This document shows positions 8,281-16,887 of a stretch of DNA of 64,000 nucleotides, one piece after another. The stretch comes from JAFLCL01 sp039809495 (GTDB taxonomy: Bacteria; Myxococcota_A; Polyangia; Polyangiales; Sandaracinaceae): NCBI GenBank assembly GCA_039809495.1, contig JBDHVC010000014.1, forward strand, positions 1-64,000, written 5' to 3'. Position 1 is the first letter of the stretch. Every line of letters begins with the position of its first letter. The position numbers and the translations under genes are program-made. The notes under the pieces are model-generated. The model was not told where the DNA came from, searched no databases, and saw nothing but the letters and a program-made list of their open reading frames with translations.

Positions 8281-9147
8281 TCAGTCGCTCTCGAGCTCCG
8301 CGAGCGCCTTGCGCGCGCGCCTCAGCTCCTCGCGGAGCGTGAGCTCCTTCGCGCGATCGATCGCCGCGTTCTTGCGGAGGAACGCGCGCAGGTGCACCCC
8401 GGCGTGGACGCGATCGCCGAGCTCGAGGGCGATCATCCCGAGGAGGAACTGCCCGTACCCCTCGCGGAGCGGGCTCGCGGCGAGCGCGCGGCGCGCCTCC
8501 TCGAGCGCCTCGGGCACGCGCCCCTCGAGCAGCTCCGCGTACACGCGGAACGCGCGCACGAGCACGCGGTCCCGGTGCGACCAGCGCTCGGCGCGCTCGA
8601 GCGAGCGGAGCGCCGCCTGGGTGTCGCCCGTGAAGCACTGGAACGTGGCGAGGGCGAGCGCCTGGAAGCTCCGTCGATCCGGGGGCGCGAGCCGCGCCGC
8701 ATGGCGCTGCGCCTCGATCGCCGCGCGCGTCTCGCCGAGCGCGAAGAGCACGCGGCCGCGATCGTGCTCCGCCAGGTCGCTCATCACGCCGATGGCGAGC
8801 ATCTGATCCGCGAGCGCGAGCGCGTCGGTGATCCGCTCCTCCTCGATGGCGACGATGTAGAGCTGGCGCAGGAGCAGGAACTGGATCTCCGGGTCGAGCT
8901 CGTCGTCCTCGGTCGCGAGGCCGCGTCGGGCCCAGCTCGCCCGCGCGTCGAGGGAGGGCGCCTCGAGCGCCGCCGCGAGGCACTCGGCCGCCGAGCGCGT
9001 CCGGCGCGGCTCCGCGCGCCGCAGCGTCCCGGTCTGATCCGTCCCCGTGCGGTTGGCGGCGCTCGGAGGAGCCGCCGAGGGCGTCGCGAGCGCGCGCTCC
9101 GGCCCCTCGCTCGCGCTCGGTGCGGGCATGCTCTCGCGTCGGCTCAT
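8281..9147 (-). CDS. TPR-repeat protein of unknown role
   Basis: 288 residues, no signal peptide or TM segment. The N-terminal 55 residues are low-complexity (Ser/Ala/Pro, 'RTGTDQTGTLRR'). The rest is alpha-helical with degenerate tetratricopeptide repeats, for instance around 'RITDALALADQMLAIG', 'RGRVLFALGETRAAIEAQRHAARL' and 'ELLEGRVPEALEEARRALAA'. It is a scaffold-like cytoplasmic protein. It lies downstream of the TgpA gene but is separated by 216 nt containing a hairpin and a -10-like element, so it probably has its own promoter. No partner can be named. Confidence 0.7.
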   Translation of the reverse strand: MSRRESMPAPSASEGPERALATPSAAPPSAANRTGTDQTGTLRRAEPRRTRSAAECLAAALEAPSLDARASWARRGLATEDDELDPEIQFLLLRQLYIVAIEEERITDALALADQMLAIGVMSDLAEHDRGRVLFALGETRAAIEAQRHAARLAPPDRRSFQALALATFQCFTGDTQAALRSLERAERWSHRDRVLVRAFRVYAELLEGRVPEALEEARRALAASPLREGYGQFLLGMIALELGDRVHAGVHLRAFLRKNAAIDRAKELTLREELRRARKALAELESD

Positions 9148-9245
9148 CGGCTCGCCCTCATGTCGTCGCGCTCCCTCCGCGCTCGCCTCACCTATCGCCC
9201 GATCGGGAATTCATGGATCCGTTTCACGTTCGCGCCAACCGATGC

Positions 9246-9254
9246 GGTATAGCA
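9246..9254 (-). promoter_or_regulatory. Extended -10-like element upstream of the TPR gene
   Basis: Read on the minus strand, TGCTATACC resembles an extended -10 (TGn-TATAnT). It lies about 100 nt before the TPR gene start in a locally AT-richer stretch. No clear -35. Confidence 0.3.
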
Positions 9255-9337
9255 CAGCCCAGGCCTGCGTCGAATTCCGCCTGCTTCTGGGCATTTGCGC
9301 GACATTGTCCCCAATACGTTCCCACCCCCGCGGGGCG

Positions 9338-9360
9338 CTGGGGATCGTCCGTGATCCCAG
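9338..9360 (-). terminator. Hairpin after the TgpA gene
   Basis: CTGGGGATC (9338-9346) pairs with GATCCCAG (9353-9360) with one bulged G and a 6-nt loop. It lies 3 nt past the TgpA stop on the minus strand and is followed by a second small CCCCGCGGGG palindrome. No T-run. Confidence 0.45.
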
Positions 9361-9363
9361 GGC

Positions 9364-11589
9364 TCACCGTGGATGCCCGAGCGCGCGGACGGCGCGCTCG
9401 AGCTCGTCGAGCTCGGCCTCGCTCATCGGAAGCGGACCGAACCGCGCCTCGTTGTAGCGGCGGGTCACGCGGAGGACGACGTCCGCGCCCTCGAACCCCT
9501 CCGCCTCGAGCAGCGCGGCGTGCTCGCTCGGGGTCCGAGCGGGCGGCCGGGGGCGGCCTCGCCCCGCGAGGACCCGCTCGAGGCGACGGTAGAGGGCGAC
9601 GAGGCGGCGCGCCTCGCTCGAGCCCGCGGGGGCGCTCCGAAGACGCGCGAGCCGACGCACGAGGGCGGCGAGCGCGAGGGCGAGGAGGGCCGCGAGGGCG
9701 AGCGCGAAGAGGGAGCGCCCGACGCCCGAGCGCGCGCCCCGAGCCCCGCTGCGCTCGGCCTCCTCGAGGGGCCGTGACGAGGCGTGGGGCGTGCGCAGGA
9801 GCGAGAACACGTCGCGGGCGAGCCCGCGCTGCGTCCGGAGATCGAAGCTCACGACGTCCCGCTCCCACCACGCGACGAGGGCGTCGAGCGCGTCGCGAGC
9901 CCGGAGCGAGAGCGAGGCGCCGAGGCCGAGCGCGCGAGCGCTCGCCGGCGTGGGATCGAAGCGCACCCACCCCTCGCCCTCGAGGTACACCTCGACCCAG
10001 CTGTGCGCGTCGCCCGAGCGCACCGCGTAGTAGCGGCCGTACTCGTTCCAGGTCCCGCCGAGAAAGCCCGTCACGTTGCGGGTGGGGACGCCGAGCGTGC
10101 GGAGGAGGATCGCCATCGCGCTCGCGAAGTACTCGCAGTGACCCTCGCGCGTCTCGAAGAGGAAGTGCTCGAGCGGCGCCGCGGCGCCCGGATCGTGCAT
10201 CACGAGCGAGTACCGGAAGGGCGGCCTCCCGAGGTGGTCCACGACGCGCTCGGCCCGCTCGCGATCGGAGCGCGCCCCCTCCGTCCAGGCGCGCGCCAGC
10301 CGGGCGAGGCGCTCGTGGCCCGGCGGCACCTCGAGGCTCGCGGCGTCGGGCGGCGTATCGAACACGGATCGCGCGCGAGGCCGCGTCCAGGCCGTGTAGC
10401 TGCGCGCCGCCCCGTCCGGATCGAGCGCTCGGACGTCGACGCCCGCGCGGAGCTCGATGCGGCGAGGCCGCTCGAGGCCGGCCTCGATGTGGGGAGGGAT
10501 CTCGAGCGCGACCGTGTGGTCCGGAAGAAAGATCACGGGCTCCTCGAGCGGAGCGAGCTCGATCCGGTAGGGTCGGTCTTGGCCCCGGCGGATGGCCTCG
10601 CTGAGGATGTACTCGTCTCGCTCGACGGCGATGGGCTCGATGGCGGGGGCGCTCGCGCGCGACCAGCGCCGACCGTCATAGTGATCGAAGGCGCTCCCTC
10701 GCAGGTAGAGGCCGAGCTCACGCGGTGGGTGCGGGCCGAGCCCGCCCGGGATCACGCGGAGGATCACGGTCGCGTCATCTCGGATCCGCCCGACCTGTCC
10801 GAGCTCGACCGCGTCGCCGAAGCCCGCGATCGCCGCGCCCTCGCCGCGACCGAACGCGAGCATCCCGAGGCCCACGCGAGGGAAGAGGACGAAGAGGAGC
10901 GCCGTGCAAGCGAAGAGCGGGAGCGAGAGGAGCGTCGTGCCGGCGAGGAAGCGCGCGCCGACGAGCCTCCGCGAGCCGAGCACCCGGGCGAGCTCCGCGT
11001 GCTCGACGCCCCCGCCCAGGGTCGGCGGGAGCGTCCTTGGCTCTCCCTCCTCGAGGCGCGCCTCGAGCGCGCGCGCCTCGAGGGAGCGCGCGTGATGCTC
11101 CGCCTCGATCTCCGCGCGGAGCTGCGTCAGCGCGAGCATCCACGGGAGCACGATCACGAAGCCGAGGAAGAGCGCGCCGTACGCGAGCTCGGTCGTGAGC
11201 ACGGTCGCGGCCGCGAGGTGGATGAACGCGAGGAGCGCGATCTGGACGTGCTCGCGCGCGCTCCTGCGGCTCGCGAGCCGCGAGACCTGGAGCAGCCCCG
11301 TGAAGCCGAGCCCGAGCGGGAGCCACGGCTCGCCCGAGAGCCCGCGGGCGAGCTGGACCGTGAGGCCGACGACGAGGGCGAGCGTCATGCCTCGCTCCCA
11401 GCGCGGGCGAAGGAGGATCGGCCCCTCCACGAACCACGTCGCGGCGTAGGCGAGCCCGAGCAGGATCATCGTCGGCCGGTCGACCTCGGAGCCGAGGCCG
11501 AGCCCAGCGAGCCCGAGCGCCGCGAGGAGATACGCGACGCGCTTGTGGAGGAGCGCGAAGCCCGTGAGCGCCGCCGGCCGCGCGCTCAT
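9364..11589 (-). CDS. TgpA-family membrane transglutaminase-like protein
   Basis: 741 residues. An N-terminal block of about six TM helices (residues 10-245) is followed by a periplasmic transglutaminase-like domain with the triad Cys485 ('REGHCEYFAS'), His529 ('GDAHSWVEVY') and Asp545 ('WVRFDPTPAS'). A further TM helix (about 626-645) precedes a C-terminal DUF4129-like cytoplasmic tail. This is the usual TgpA (DUF3488-transglutaminase) layout. Its start overlaps the DUF58 stop by ATGA, and MoxR lies upstream, which is the conserved MoxR-DUF58-TgpA arrangement. Probably acts at the inner membrane on envelope protein or peptidoglycan substrates; the substrate is unknown. Confidence 0.92.
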   Translation of the reverse strand: MSARPAALTGFALLHKRVAYLLAALGLAGLGLGSEVDRPTMILLGLAYAATWFVEGPILLRPRWERGMTLALVVGLTVQLARGLSGEPWLPLGLGFTGLLQVSRLASRRSAREHVQIALLAFIHLAAATVLTTELAYGALFLGFVIVLPWMLALTQLRAEIEAEHHARSLEARALEARLEEGEPRTLPPTLGGGVEHAELARVLGSRRLVGARFLAGTTLLSLPLFACTALLFVLFPRVGLGMLAFGRGEGAAIAGFGDAVELGQVGRIRDDATVILRVIPGGLGPHPPRELGLYLRGSAFDHYDGRRWSRASAPAIEPIAVERDEYILSEAIRRGQDRPYRIELAPLEEPVIFLPDHTVALEIPPHIEAGLERPRRIELRAGVDVRALDPDGAARSYTAWTRPRARSVFDTPPDAASLEVPPGHERLARLARAWTEGARSDRERAERVVDHLGRPPFRYSLVMHDPGAAAPLEHFLFETREGHCEYFASAMAILLRTLGVPTRNVTGFLGGTWNEYGRYYAVRSGDAHSWVEVYLEGEGWVRFDPTPASARALGLGASLSLRARDALDALVAWWERDVVSFDLRTQRGLARDVFSLLRTPHASSRPLEEAERSGARGARSGVGRSLFALALAALLALALAALVRRLARLRSAPAGSSEARRLVALYRRLERVLAGRGRPRPPARTPSEHAALLEAEGFEGADVVLRVTRRYNEARFGPLPMSEAELDELERAVRALGHPR

Positions 11590-12695
11590 GGCCGCCCCGC
11601 CTCGACGTCACCCACGTCGAGGACCTCGCCTCCCCCGCTCGGGGGCGGGATCTCGGCGTCGAGGCCGGGCGCGAGGAGCGCGAGGAAGTCGAGCAGCGGC
11701 TCGAGCGCGGCGTCGGGCGCGAGCGGGCCGAAGCGCTCGCCGGGGGCGAGCAGCTCGACGAAGGCGCCGCGCTCGTGCGCGATCCGCGCGATGGAGGCCG
11801 CGCGCGCGACGATCCGCTCGAGCCGCTCGGCGTGCGGCGCATCGCCCCCCTCGAGCCCGAGCCGGAGCGCGATCCGACGCGCGGGCTCGTGCTCGCGCTC
11901 GCGCATGACCCACGTGCCGAGCGCGGCGCTCCTCCGGAAGTGGATCGCGCGGGCGTCGTCTCCGTCGCGAAAAGGCCGCAGCGAGGCGAGCTCGGCCCCC
12001 TGGGCGACGCGGCGCCGCGAGGCCTCGCGGAGCGCGTCCTCGCGGCCGAGCTGCGCGGCGAGGCGCCCCTCGAGATCGGGCACCGAGACGACGCCCGGGT
12101 GGACGAGGAGCGCGCCCTCGCGCGAGAGCGCGCGCCACTTGTCGAAGAAGCCGAAGGGGTAGCGGGTCGAGAGCTCGACGCGCTCGAAGGCGAGCCAGCC
12201 TCGCCGCGTCGGCGTGCAGAGGTAGCCACCTCGCTCGCGCCCGCGCGGGTCGAGCTTGAGGAAGTAGGCCGAGCGCGCGCGCGTGTGCGCCGCCGAGCGC
12301 GGCGCGTGGGACCCCTCCGTCGTCACGTCGCGCGCCGCGATCGAGAACGAGGGCAGCCACGCCTTCGCGTTCTCGAGCTCGAGCTCGACGAGGCAGGGCA
12401 CCCCGACGACGGCGCGGCGCGGGAGCCGGCGCTCGACGCGGACGCGCGCGAGAACGAGGTCCGAGAGCACGCCCGAGAGCAGGATCAGGCCGAGGAGCAG
12501 GCCGAGCACGAGGTAGACGAGGTTGTTGCCGGTGTTCACCGCGGCGAGGCCGACGCCCAGCGTGACGAGGAGGAACACGAGCCCCTCCGAGGTGACGCGC
12601 AGCCCGCGGCGAGCGCGCAGGGTCAGCCCCGAGCGCGCGGCGGCCCCGAGCGCGTGGGTCGCGGGCGGACGGGTCGCTACCTCCTCGACGCGCAT
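11586..12695 (-). CDS. DUF58-domain membrane protein
   Basis: 369 residues. Two TM helices (about 38-76) precede a periplasm/cytosol beta-rich region and the DUF58 core at about 238-270 with the characteristic 'GDDARAIHFRRSA'. DUF58 proteins resemble von Willebrand factor A domains and occur with MoxR ATPases. The gene sits 15 nt after the MoxR gene and overlaps TgpA by 4 nt, so the three are co-transcribed and translationally coupled. A chaperone-assisted assembly role is inferred from the family. Confidence 0.93.
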   Translation of the reverse strand: MRVEEVATRPPATHALGAAARSGLTLRARRGLRVTSEGLVFLLVTLGVGLAAVNTGNNLVYLVLGLLLGLILLSGVLSDLVLARVRVERRLPRRAVVGVPCLVELELENAKAWLPSFSIAARDVTTEGSHAPRSAAHTRARSAYFLKLDPRGRERGGYLCTPTRRGWLAFERVELSTRYPFGFFDKWRALSREGALLVHPGVVSVPDLEGRLAAQLGREDALREASRRRVAQGAELASLRPFRDGDDARAIHFRRSAALGTWVMREREHEPARRIALRLGLEGGDAPHAERLERIVARAASIARIAHERGAFVELLAPGERFGPLAPDAALEPLLDFLALLAPGLDAEIPPPSGGGEVLDVGDVEAGRP

Positions 12696-12710
12696 GCGAC
12701 GCTCCTCGCG

Positions 12711-13679
12711 TCAGACCGGGATGGGGACGCGCTCGACGACCTCGTCCACGACGCGCAGCGCCTCGCCGCGCGCGTCGGTCGCGCCGCGCGCGCCACGAAG
12801 GCGGATCCGGTGGCCGAGCGCGGGGCCGGCGAGGCCCTTCACGTCGTCGGGCAAGACGAACGTGCGCCCCTCGACGAGCGCGTGCGCGCGAGCGGCGCGG
12901 ACGAGGCCGATCGCCGCGCGCGTCGAGGCGCCGAGCTCGACGAGGGGCGAGCGACGCGTCGCGAGCACGAGCTCGTGCGCGTAGGCGACGACGAGCGTCT
13001 CAACGTCGACGAGCTCGACCGCCGCCTGCGCCGCGAGGAGCGCGTCGCGCGTCACGATCGGCTCGAGCGGCGCGTCGGGCGCGCGATCGCGGCGCGCCTC
13101 GAGGAGCCGACGCTCGACCTCGACGGCGGGATAGCCGAGCGAGACGCGGACGAGGAAGCGATCGAGCTGGGACTCGGGCAGCGGGTAGGTCCCGTAGAAT
13201 TCCTCGGGGTTCTGCGTCGCGATGACGAAGAACGGGGCCTCGAGAGGCCGCGTCTCGCCCTCGAGCGAGACGCGGCGCTCCTCCATCGCCTCGAGCAGCG
13301 CGCTCTGCGTGCGCGGCGGCGCGCGGTTGATCTCGTCCGCGAGCAGCACCGAGGTGAAGACGGGCCCGGGCCGGAAGGTGAACGTGCCCCTCGTCGGATC
13401 GTAGATCGAGCCCCCGAGCACGTCCGCGGGCAGGAGATCGGACGTGAATTGCAGCCGACGAAAGGGCACGCCGAGCGAGCGGGCGAGCGCGCGCGCGAGC
13501 GTCGTCTTGCCGACGCCGGGGACGTCCTCGACGAGGAGGTGGCCCCCGGCGAAGAGCGCGGTGATCGCGAGCCGGACGACGCGCGGCTTCCCCTCGAGCG
13601 CCCGGCTGACCTGCGCGACGAGCGCCCGCGCGCTCGAGGACGCGGCGGCGAGCAGGCTCGAGCTCGAGGGATCGGACAT
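12711..13679 (-). CDS. MoxR-family AAA+ ATPase
   Basis: 322 residues. Walker A 'GVGKTT' at 55-60 follows 'HLLVEDVPGVGKTT', Walker B is 'VLLADEINRA', and sensor/arginine regions 'ATQNPEEFYGTYPLPESQLDRF' are canonical for MoxR. It heads the MoxR-DUF58-TgpA operon. MoxR ATPases act as chaperones for maturation of partner proteins. No Shine-Dalgarno is seen; instead TAGGGT lies 9 nt before the ATG. The C-terminal lid ends normally. Confidence 0.95.
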   Translation of the reverse strand: MSDPSSSSLLAAASSSARALVAQVSRALEGKPRVVRLAITALFAGGHLLVEDVPGVGKTTLARALARSLGVPFRRLQFTSDLLPADVLGGSIYDPTRGTFTFRPGPVFTSVLLADEINRAPPRTQSALLEAMEERRVSLEGETRPLEAPFFVIATQNPEEFYGTYPLPESQLDRFLVRVSLGYPAVEVERRLLEARRDRAPDAPLEPIVTRDALLAAQAAVELVDVETLVVAYAHELVLATRRSPLVELGASTRAAIGLVRAARAHALVEGRTFVLPDDVKGLAGPALGHRIRLRGARGATDARGEALRVVDEVVERVPIPV

Positions 13680-13688
13680 CCGGGCTCG

Positions 13689-13694
13689 ACCCTA
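13689..13694 (-). promoter_or_regulatory. -10-like hexamer in front of the MoxR gene
   Basis: TAGGGT on the minus strand, 9 nt before the MoxR ATG. Allows a promoter for MoxR-DUF58-TgpA independent of the upstream kinase. Confidence 0.38.
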
Positions 13695-13729
13695 GCCGAC
13701 CTCGGCCGCGCCCACCATCGCGCGCTCGG

Positions 13730-15565
13730 TCAGGGGCGGAGCGTGATGGACGCGAGCGCCGCGGCGAGCGCGAGGATCAGGAGCGCGAGCAGCCCCGCGA
13801 GCGCGAAGAAGAGGCGATCGGGCCGCGATCCGCGGGCGCCTCGCCCCCGCCTCGAGGGCGCGTGCGCTTGGAGCGGGGCACGCAGCACTTCGAGCGTGGG
13901 CGCCTCGAGCGTGGGCGCTTCGAGCACAGGCGCTGCGACCATGGGCGCTTCGGACATGGACACGTCGAGCGCGGGGGCTTCGAGCGCGGGGGCTTCGAGC
14001 GCGGGAGCTTCGAGCGCGGGAGCTTCGAGCGTGGGTGTAGAGGGCGGACCGGGCGCGACCGACGACCGCGCGCGGAGCCGGGGCCCTCGAAAGCCCCCCG
14101 GCGCGGGGGGCGTCGAGGGGCGCGGGGGATGGGACGGACGCGAGGAGGGCGTCGCCGCGGCGCGCCCTGGAGGTGGCAGCGTCGAGCCGAGCTTTGCCTC
14201 GGCGGCCGACGCGACCAGGGTCTTCGGCGTGGGGCTCGCCGAGAAGCCGGCCGCGGCGGGCTCGACGGATGGGACGGGTGACGCGCGCAGGCTCTCCTCG
14301 TCGACCCGCTCGACGAGCGGCGCGCGAAACGTCTCGACGGCCTTCGCGCGTCCAGGTCGAAAGAGCGCCGTGAGCGGTCGCGCGGTCGGCCCCTCGGGGT
14401 TCGCCTCGCCGAGGCGGAGCACCTCGTCGCGATGGAAAAAGACCTCCATGGCCTCGTCGGCGCTCGCGTCGGCGCGCGGGCTCTCCCGGCCCGCGACCAG
14501 CGTCGCGCCCTCGGGCTCGGGATCGGGATCGAAGAACGGACGCGCCTCGAGCGACGCGCTCGACCCCTCGCCGAGCGCGAGCGCCTCGAAGCGCGACGCC
14601 TCCCGCGCGCGCGCTTCAGGGAAGAGCGCGTCGAGCCAGCGGACGAGCGCGTCCCGATCGAAGCCGGGCTCGCTCGCCTCGACGAAGCCATCGAGCGCGC
14701 GCGCCGCCTGCCCCGCGGTCTCGAAGCGGTCGTCGGGGCTCTTGGCGAGCATCTTCATCACGATCGCGGCGAGCGCCCGCGGAACGCCGGGAGCCCGCTC
14801 CTCGATCGGCGGGACGTCCGCGTCTCGCACGCGGTTCATCGCCTCGAGATCGTTCCCGCGCGCGAAGAGCGGGCTCACCGTGAGCAATTCGTAGAGCAGC
14901 GTCCCCACCGCGAAGAGGTCCGAGCGCCCATCGAGCTCGTCACCCCGGACCTGCTCGGGGCTCATGTAGCCCACCTTCCCCTTGAACGTCCCCACCTGCG
15001 TCGTCGTCGAGCGGGACGCCGCCTTCGCGATGCCGAAGTCGATGAGCCGCAGGCGCCCGTCGAACCCGATGAGCACGTTCTGCGGAGAGACGTCCCGATG
15101 CACGAGCCCGAGCGATCGCCCCGTGTCGTCGAGCCGCAGGTGCGCGTAGCCGAGCGCCTCGGCGAGCCGCGCCCCGATGAAGGCCACGCCCGCGGCGGCG
15201 AGCTTCATCCGCTTCGCCTTCATCGCGCGCAGCACCTGGAGCAGGTCGCGCCCGAGGACGAGCTCCATCGCGATGTAGTAGGCGTCCTTGACGCGACCGA
15301 GCTCGAGCATGCGCACGATGCCCGGGTGGACGAGCCGGCCCGCGATCTTCGCCTCGTCGATGAACATCCGGACGAAGTCCGGATCGTCGGTCAGCTCCTG
15401 CCGGATCCGCTTGAGCGCGACGAGCTCCGTCGGCTCGTCCGCGCGCGCCGCGCGCTTCGCGACCCAGACCTCCGCCATCCCGCCGACCCCGAGCCGCTCG
15501 AGGAGCACGTACTTCCCGAAGCTGATCGGGCCTCGCGTCGGTGAGGTGGGCTCCTTGCGTGCCAT
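13730..15565 (-). CDS. Membrane-anchored Hanks-type Ser/Thr protein kinase
   Basis: 611 residues, starting at the ATG before 'MARKEPTSPT'; an earlier in-frame start would add 28 Arg-rich residues. Kinase domain about 17-300: Gly loop 'GVGGMAEVW', Lys52, catalytic 'HRDVSPQN' (Asp158, Asn163; Ser replaces the usual Lys, a common myxobacterial variant) and DFG 176-178. Residues 300-560 form a disordered linker with a tandem 5-residue repeat based on EAPAL. A single C-terminal TM helix ('FFALAGLLALLILALAAAL') anchors it, with almost nothing outside, so there is no extracellular sensor. It lies 50 nt upstream of MoxR on the same strand and could phosphorylate components of that operon (inference). 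Confidence 0.92.
   Translation of the reverse strand: MARKEPTSPTRGPISFGKYVLLERLGVGGMAEVWVAKRAARADEPTELVALKRIRQELTDDPDFVRMFIDEAKIAGRLVHPGIVRMLELGRVKDAYYIAMELVLGRDLLQVLRAMKAKRMKLAAAGVAFIGARLAEALGYAHLRLDDTGRSLGLVHRDVSPQNVLIGFDGRLRLIDFGIAKAASRSTTTQVGTFKGKVGYMSPEQVRGDELDGRSDLFAVGTLLYELLTVSPLFARGNDLEAMNRVRDADVPPIEERAPGVPRALAAIVMKMLAKSPDDRFETAGQAARALDGFVEASEPGFDRDALVRWLDALFPEARAREASRFEALALGEGSSASLEARPFFDPDPEPEGATLVAGRESPRADASADEAMEVFFHRDEVLRLGEANPEGPTARPLTALFRPGRAKAVETFRAPLVERVDEESLRASPVPSVEPAAAGFSASPTPKTLVASAAEAKLGSTLPPPGRAAATPSSRPSHPPRPSTPPAPGGFRGPRLRARSSVAPGPPSTPTLEAPALEAPALEAPALEAPALDVSMSEAPMVAAPVLEAPTLEAPTLEVLRAPLQAHAPSRRGRGARGSRPDRLFFALAGLLALLILALAAALASITLRP
13896..14045 (-). repeat. 15-bp tandem repeat inside the kinase linker
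   Basis: About ten units of 15 bp in register (starts at 13896, 13911, 13926 and so on to 14031). On the plus strand the best units read GCGGGGGCTTCGAGC. On the coding strand they give EAPAL-type pentapeptides. The four units from 13971 to 14030 are nearly identical; the outer ones are diverged. In-frame copy changes would lengthen or shorten the linker without frameshift. Confidence 0.85.
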
Positions 15566-15666
15566 GATCCGCCTCGCGCCCGAGCCTCGCCGGGCGACGG
15601 CGGACCGATGATGCCCGAGGGGCGAGGTCGATCGCGAGCGTCCTCTCACGGCGCCGCCCGAGCGTT

Positions 15667-15672
15667 CATACT
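15667..15672 (+). promoter_or_regulatory. -10-like hexamer 6 nt before a start codon
   Basis: CATACT, then exactly 6 nt, then ATG 15679. Compatible with a leaderless transcript for the GTPase-like gene. No Shine-Dalgarno. Confidence 0.4.
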
Positions 15673-15678
15673 GCGGGC

Positions 15679-16887
15679 ATGGCCCGCCCCCAAGCGCACG
15701 ACGACGCGAGCGACTTCTTCCGGATCGTCGAGCGGCTCCCCTTCGTCGGGACCGCGGCGAGGGAGATCCAGGAGCTCCGCGCCCTGCTCTACGAGCGACG
15801 CGCGGCGCGGCTCTGCGCGCTCGGCGCGAGCGGCGCGGGCAAGACCTCGCTCGCCAACGCGCTCCTCGGCGAGGACGTGCTCCCGCTCGGCGCGAGCGAC
15901 GCTCCGCACCCGACGCGCGAGGCCTCCGACGGGGGCGCGCTCCTCGCGCACGGGAGCTGGACGGACGTGAGCGCGCGAGGGCGACGGCTCGCGTGGCTCG
16001 AGGTCCCGAGCGACGAGGGCGCGTTCTCGCGCGAGGTCGCGCGGCGGCTCGAGAACGCGCTCGAGGAGCACACGCCCGACGTCGTCCTCGCGACGCTCCG
16101 CGCGGACCGGCTCGACGACGAGCTCCCCGCCCTCACGGCCTCGCTCGCTCGGCTCGGCGACCTCCTGCGCAAGCTCGACGCGACGCTGCCCCACGTCGTC
16201 GTCGTCCTCACGGCGGCGGACGAGCTGGTCAAGCCCGCCGAATTCGCGCGACCGCCCTACCCGAACGACGCCCTGCTCCGCATCGACGAGGCGATCGAGC
16301 GGGCGAGGCGCGCGATCGAGGGCGCGCGCGTCCTCTCGCCGAGCGACAAGCTCGCGCGCCCGATCGCGCACGCGCACGCGAGCGATCCGAGCGGCCGCTA
16401 CCAGCTCGAGGCGCTCGCCGAGGCCATCTTCGAGCAGCTCCCGGACGCGGCGCGCGTCGAGGCCGCCCGCGCGATGCCGGTCTCGGACGCGAGCGTGCGC
16501 GCGATCGCCCGCAAGCTCACGCTCCACTTCTCCTCGATCGCGGTCGTCGTCGGGCTCATGCCGATCCCGTTCTCGGACGCCGTCGCGCTCGTCCCGACGC
16601 AGGCTCTGATGGTCACGTCCGTCGCCTACGTCGCGGGCCAGCCCTGGGACCGTCGCGCGGCGCTCGAGTGGCTCGGCTCGCTCGGCGTGATGGGCGGGAC
16701 GGCGATCGGCCTGCGCTGGGGCGCGCAGCAGCTCCTCAAGCTCTGGCCGGGCGGCGGCACGCTCATCTCGGCGTCGGTCGCGGGCGTCGGGACGCAGGCG
16801 CTCGGCGCGAGCGCGATCGCCTACTTCATCGACGGGCCGGGGCGGCGCGGGCGCCTCGAGCCGACGGCGCTCGCGGGCGCGGAGTGA
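15679..16887 (+). CDS. P-loop GTPase-like protein with C-terminal DUF697-like membrane region
   Basis: 402 residues. P-loop 'GASGAGKT' at 49-56. The region corresponding to the G4 motif reads 'VVVLTAADEL' rather than NKxD, so nucleotide specificity is uncertain. The C-terminal third ('IAVVVGLMPIPFSDAVALVPTQALMVTSVAYVAG', quoted here as adjoining parts 'IAVVVGLMPIPFSDAV' and 'ALVPTQALMVTSVAYVAG') matches the hydrophobic DUF697 type that follows Era/YcjF-like GTPase domains. Likely a membrane-associated GTPase of unknown job. The stop overlaps the pseudouridine synthase start by GTGA. Confidence 0.78.
   Translation: MARPQAHDDASDFFRIVERLPFVGTAAREIQELRALLYERRAARLCALGASGAGKTSLANALLGEDVLPLGASDAPHPTREASDGGALLAHGSWTDVSARGRRLAWLEVPSDEGAFSREVARRLENALEEHTPDVVLATLRADRLDDELPALTASLARLGDLLRKLDATLPHVVVVLTAADELVKPAEFARPPYPNDALLRIDEAIERARRAIEGARVLSPSDKLARPIAHAHASDPSGRYQLEALAEAIFEQLPDAARVEAARAMPVSDASVRAIARKLTLHFSSIAVVVGLMPIPFSDAVALVPTQALMVTSVAYVAGQPWDRRAALEWLGSLGVMGGTAIGLRWGAQQLLKLWPGGGTLISASVAGVGTQALGASAIAYFIDGPGRRGRLEPTALAGAE

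Noticed and set aside
13896..14045. Tandem repeat considered as a CRISPR-like array
   Set aside because: 15-bp units without spacers, in frame within a kinase gene; a coding minisatellite.
11775..14894. 1039-codon open frame on the plus strand
   Set aside because: Antisense across DUF58, MoxR and the kinase; crosses three gene boundaries and has no motif.
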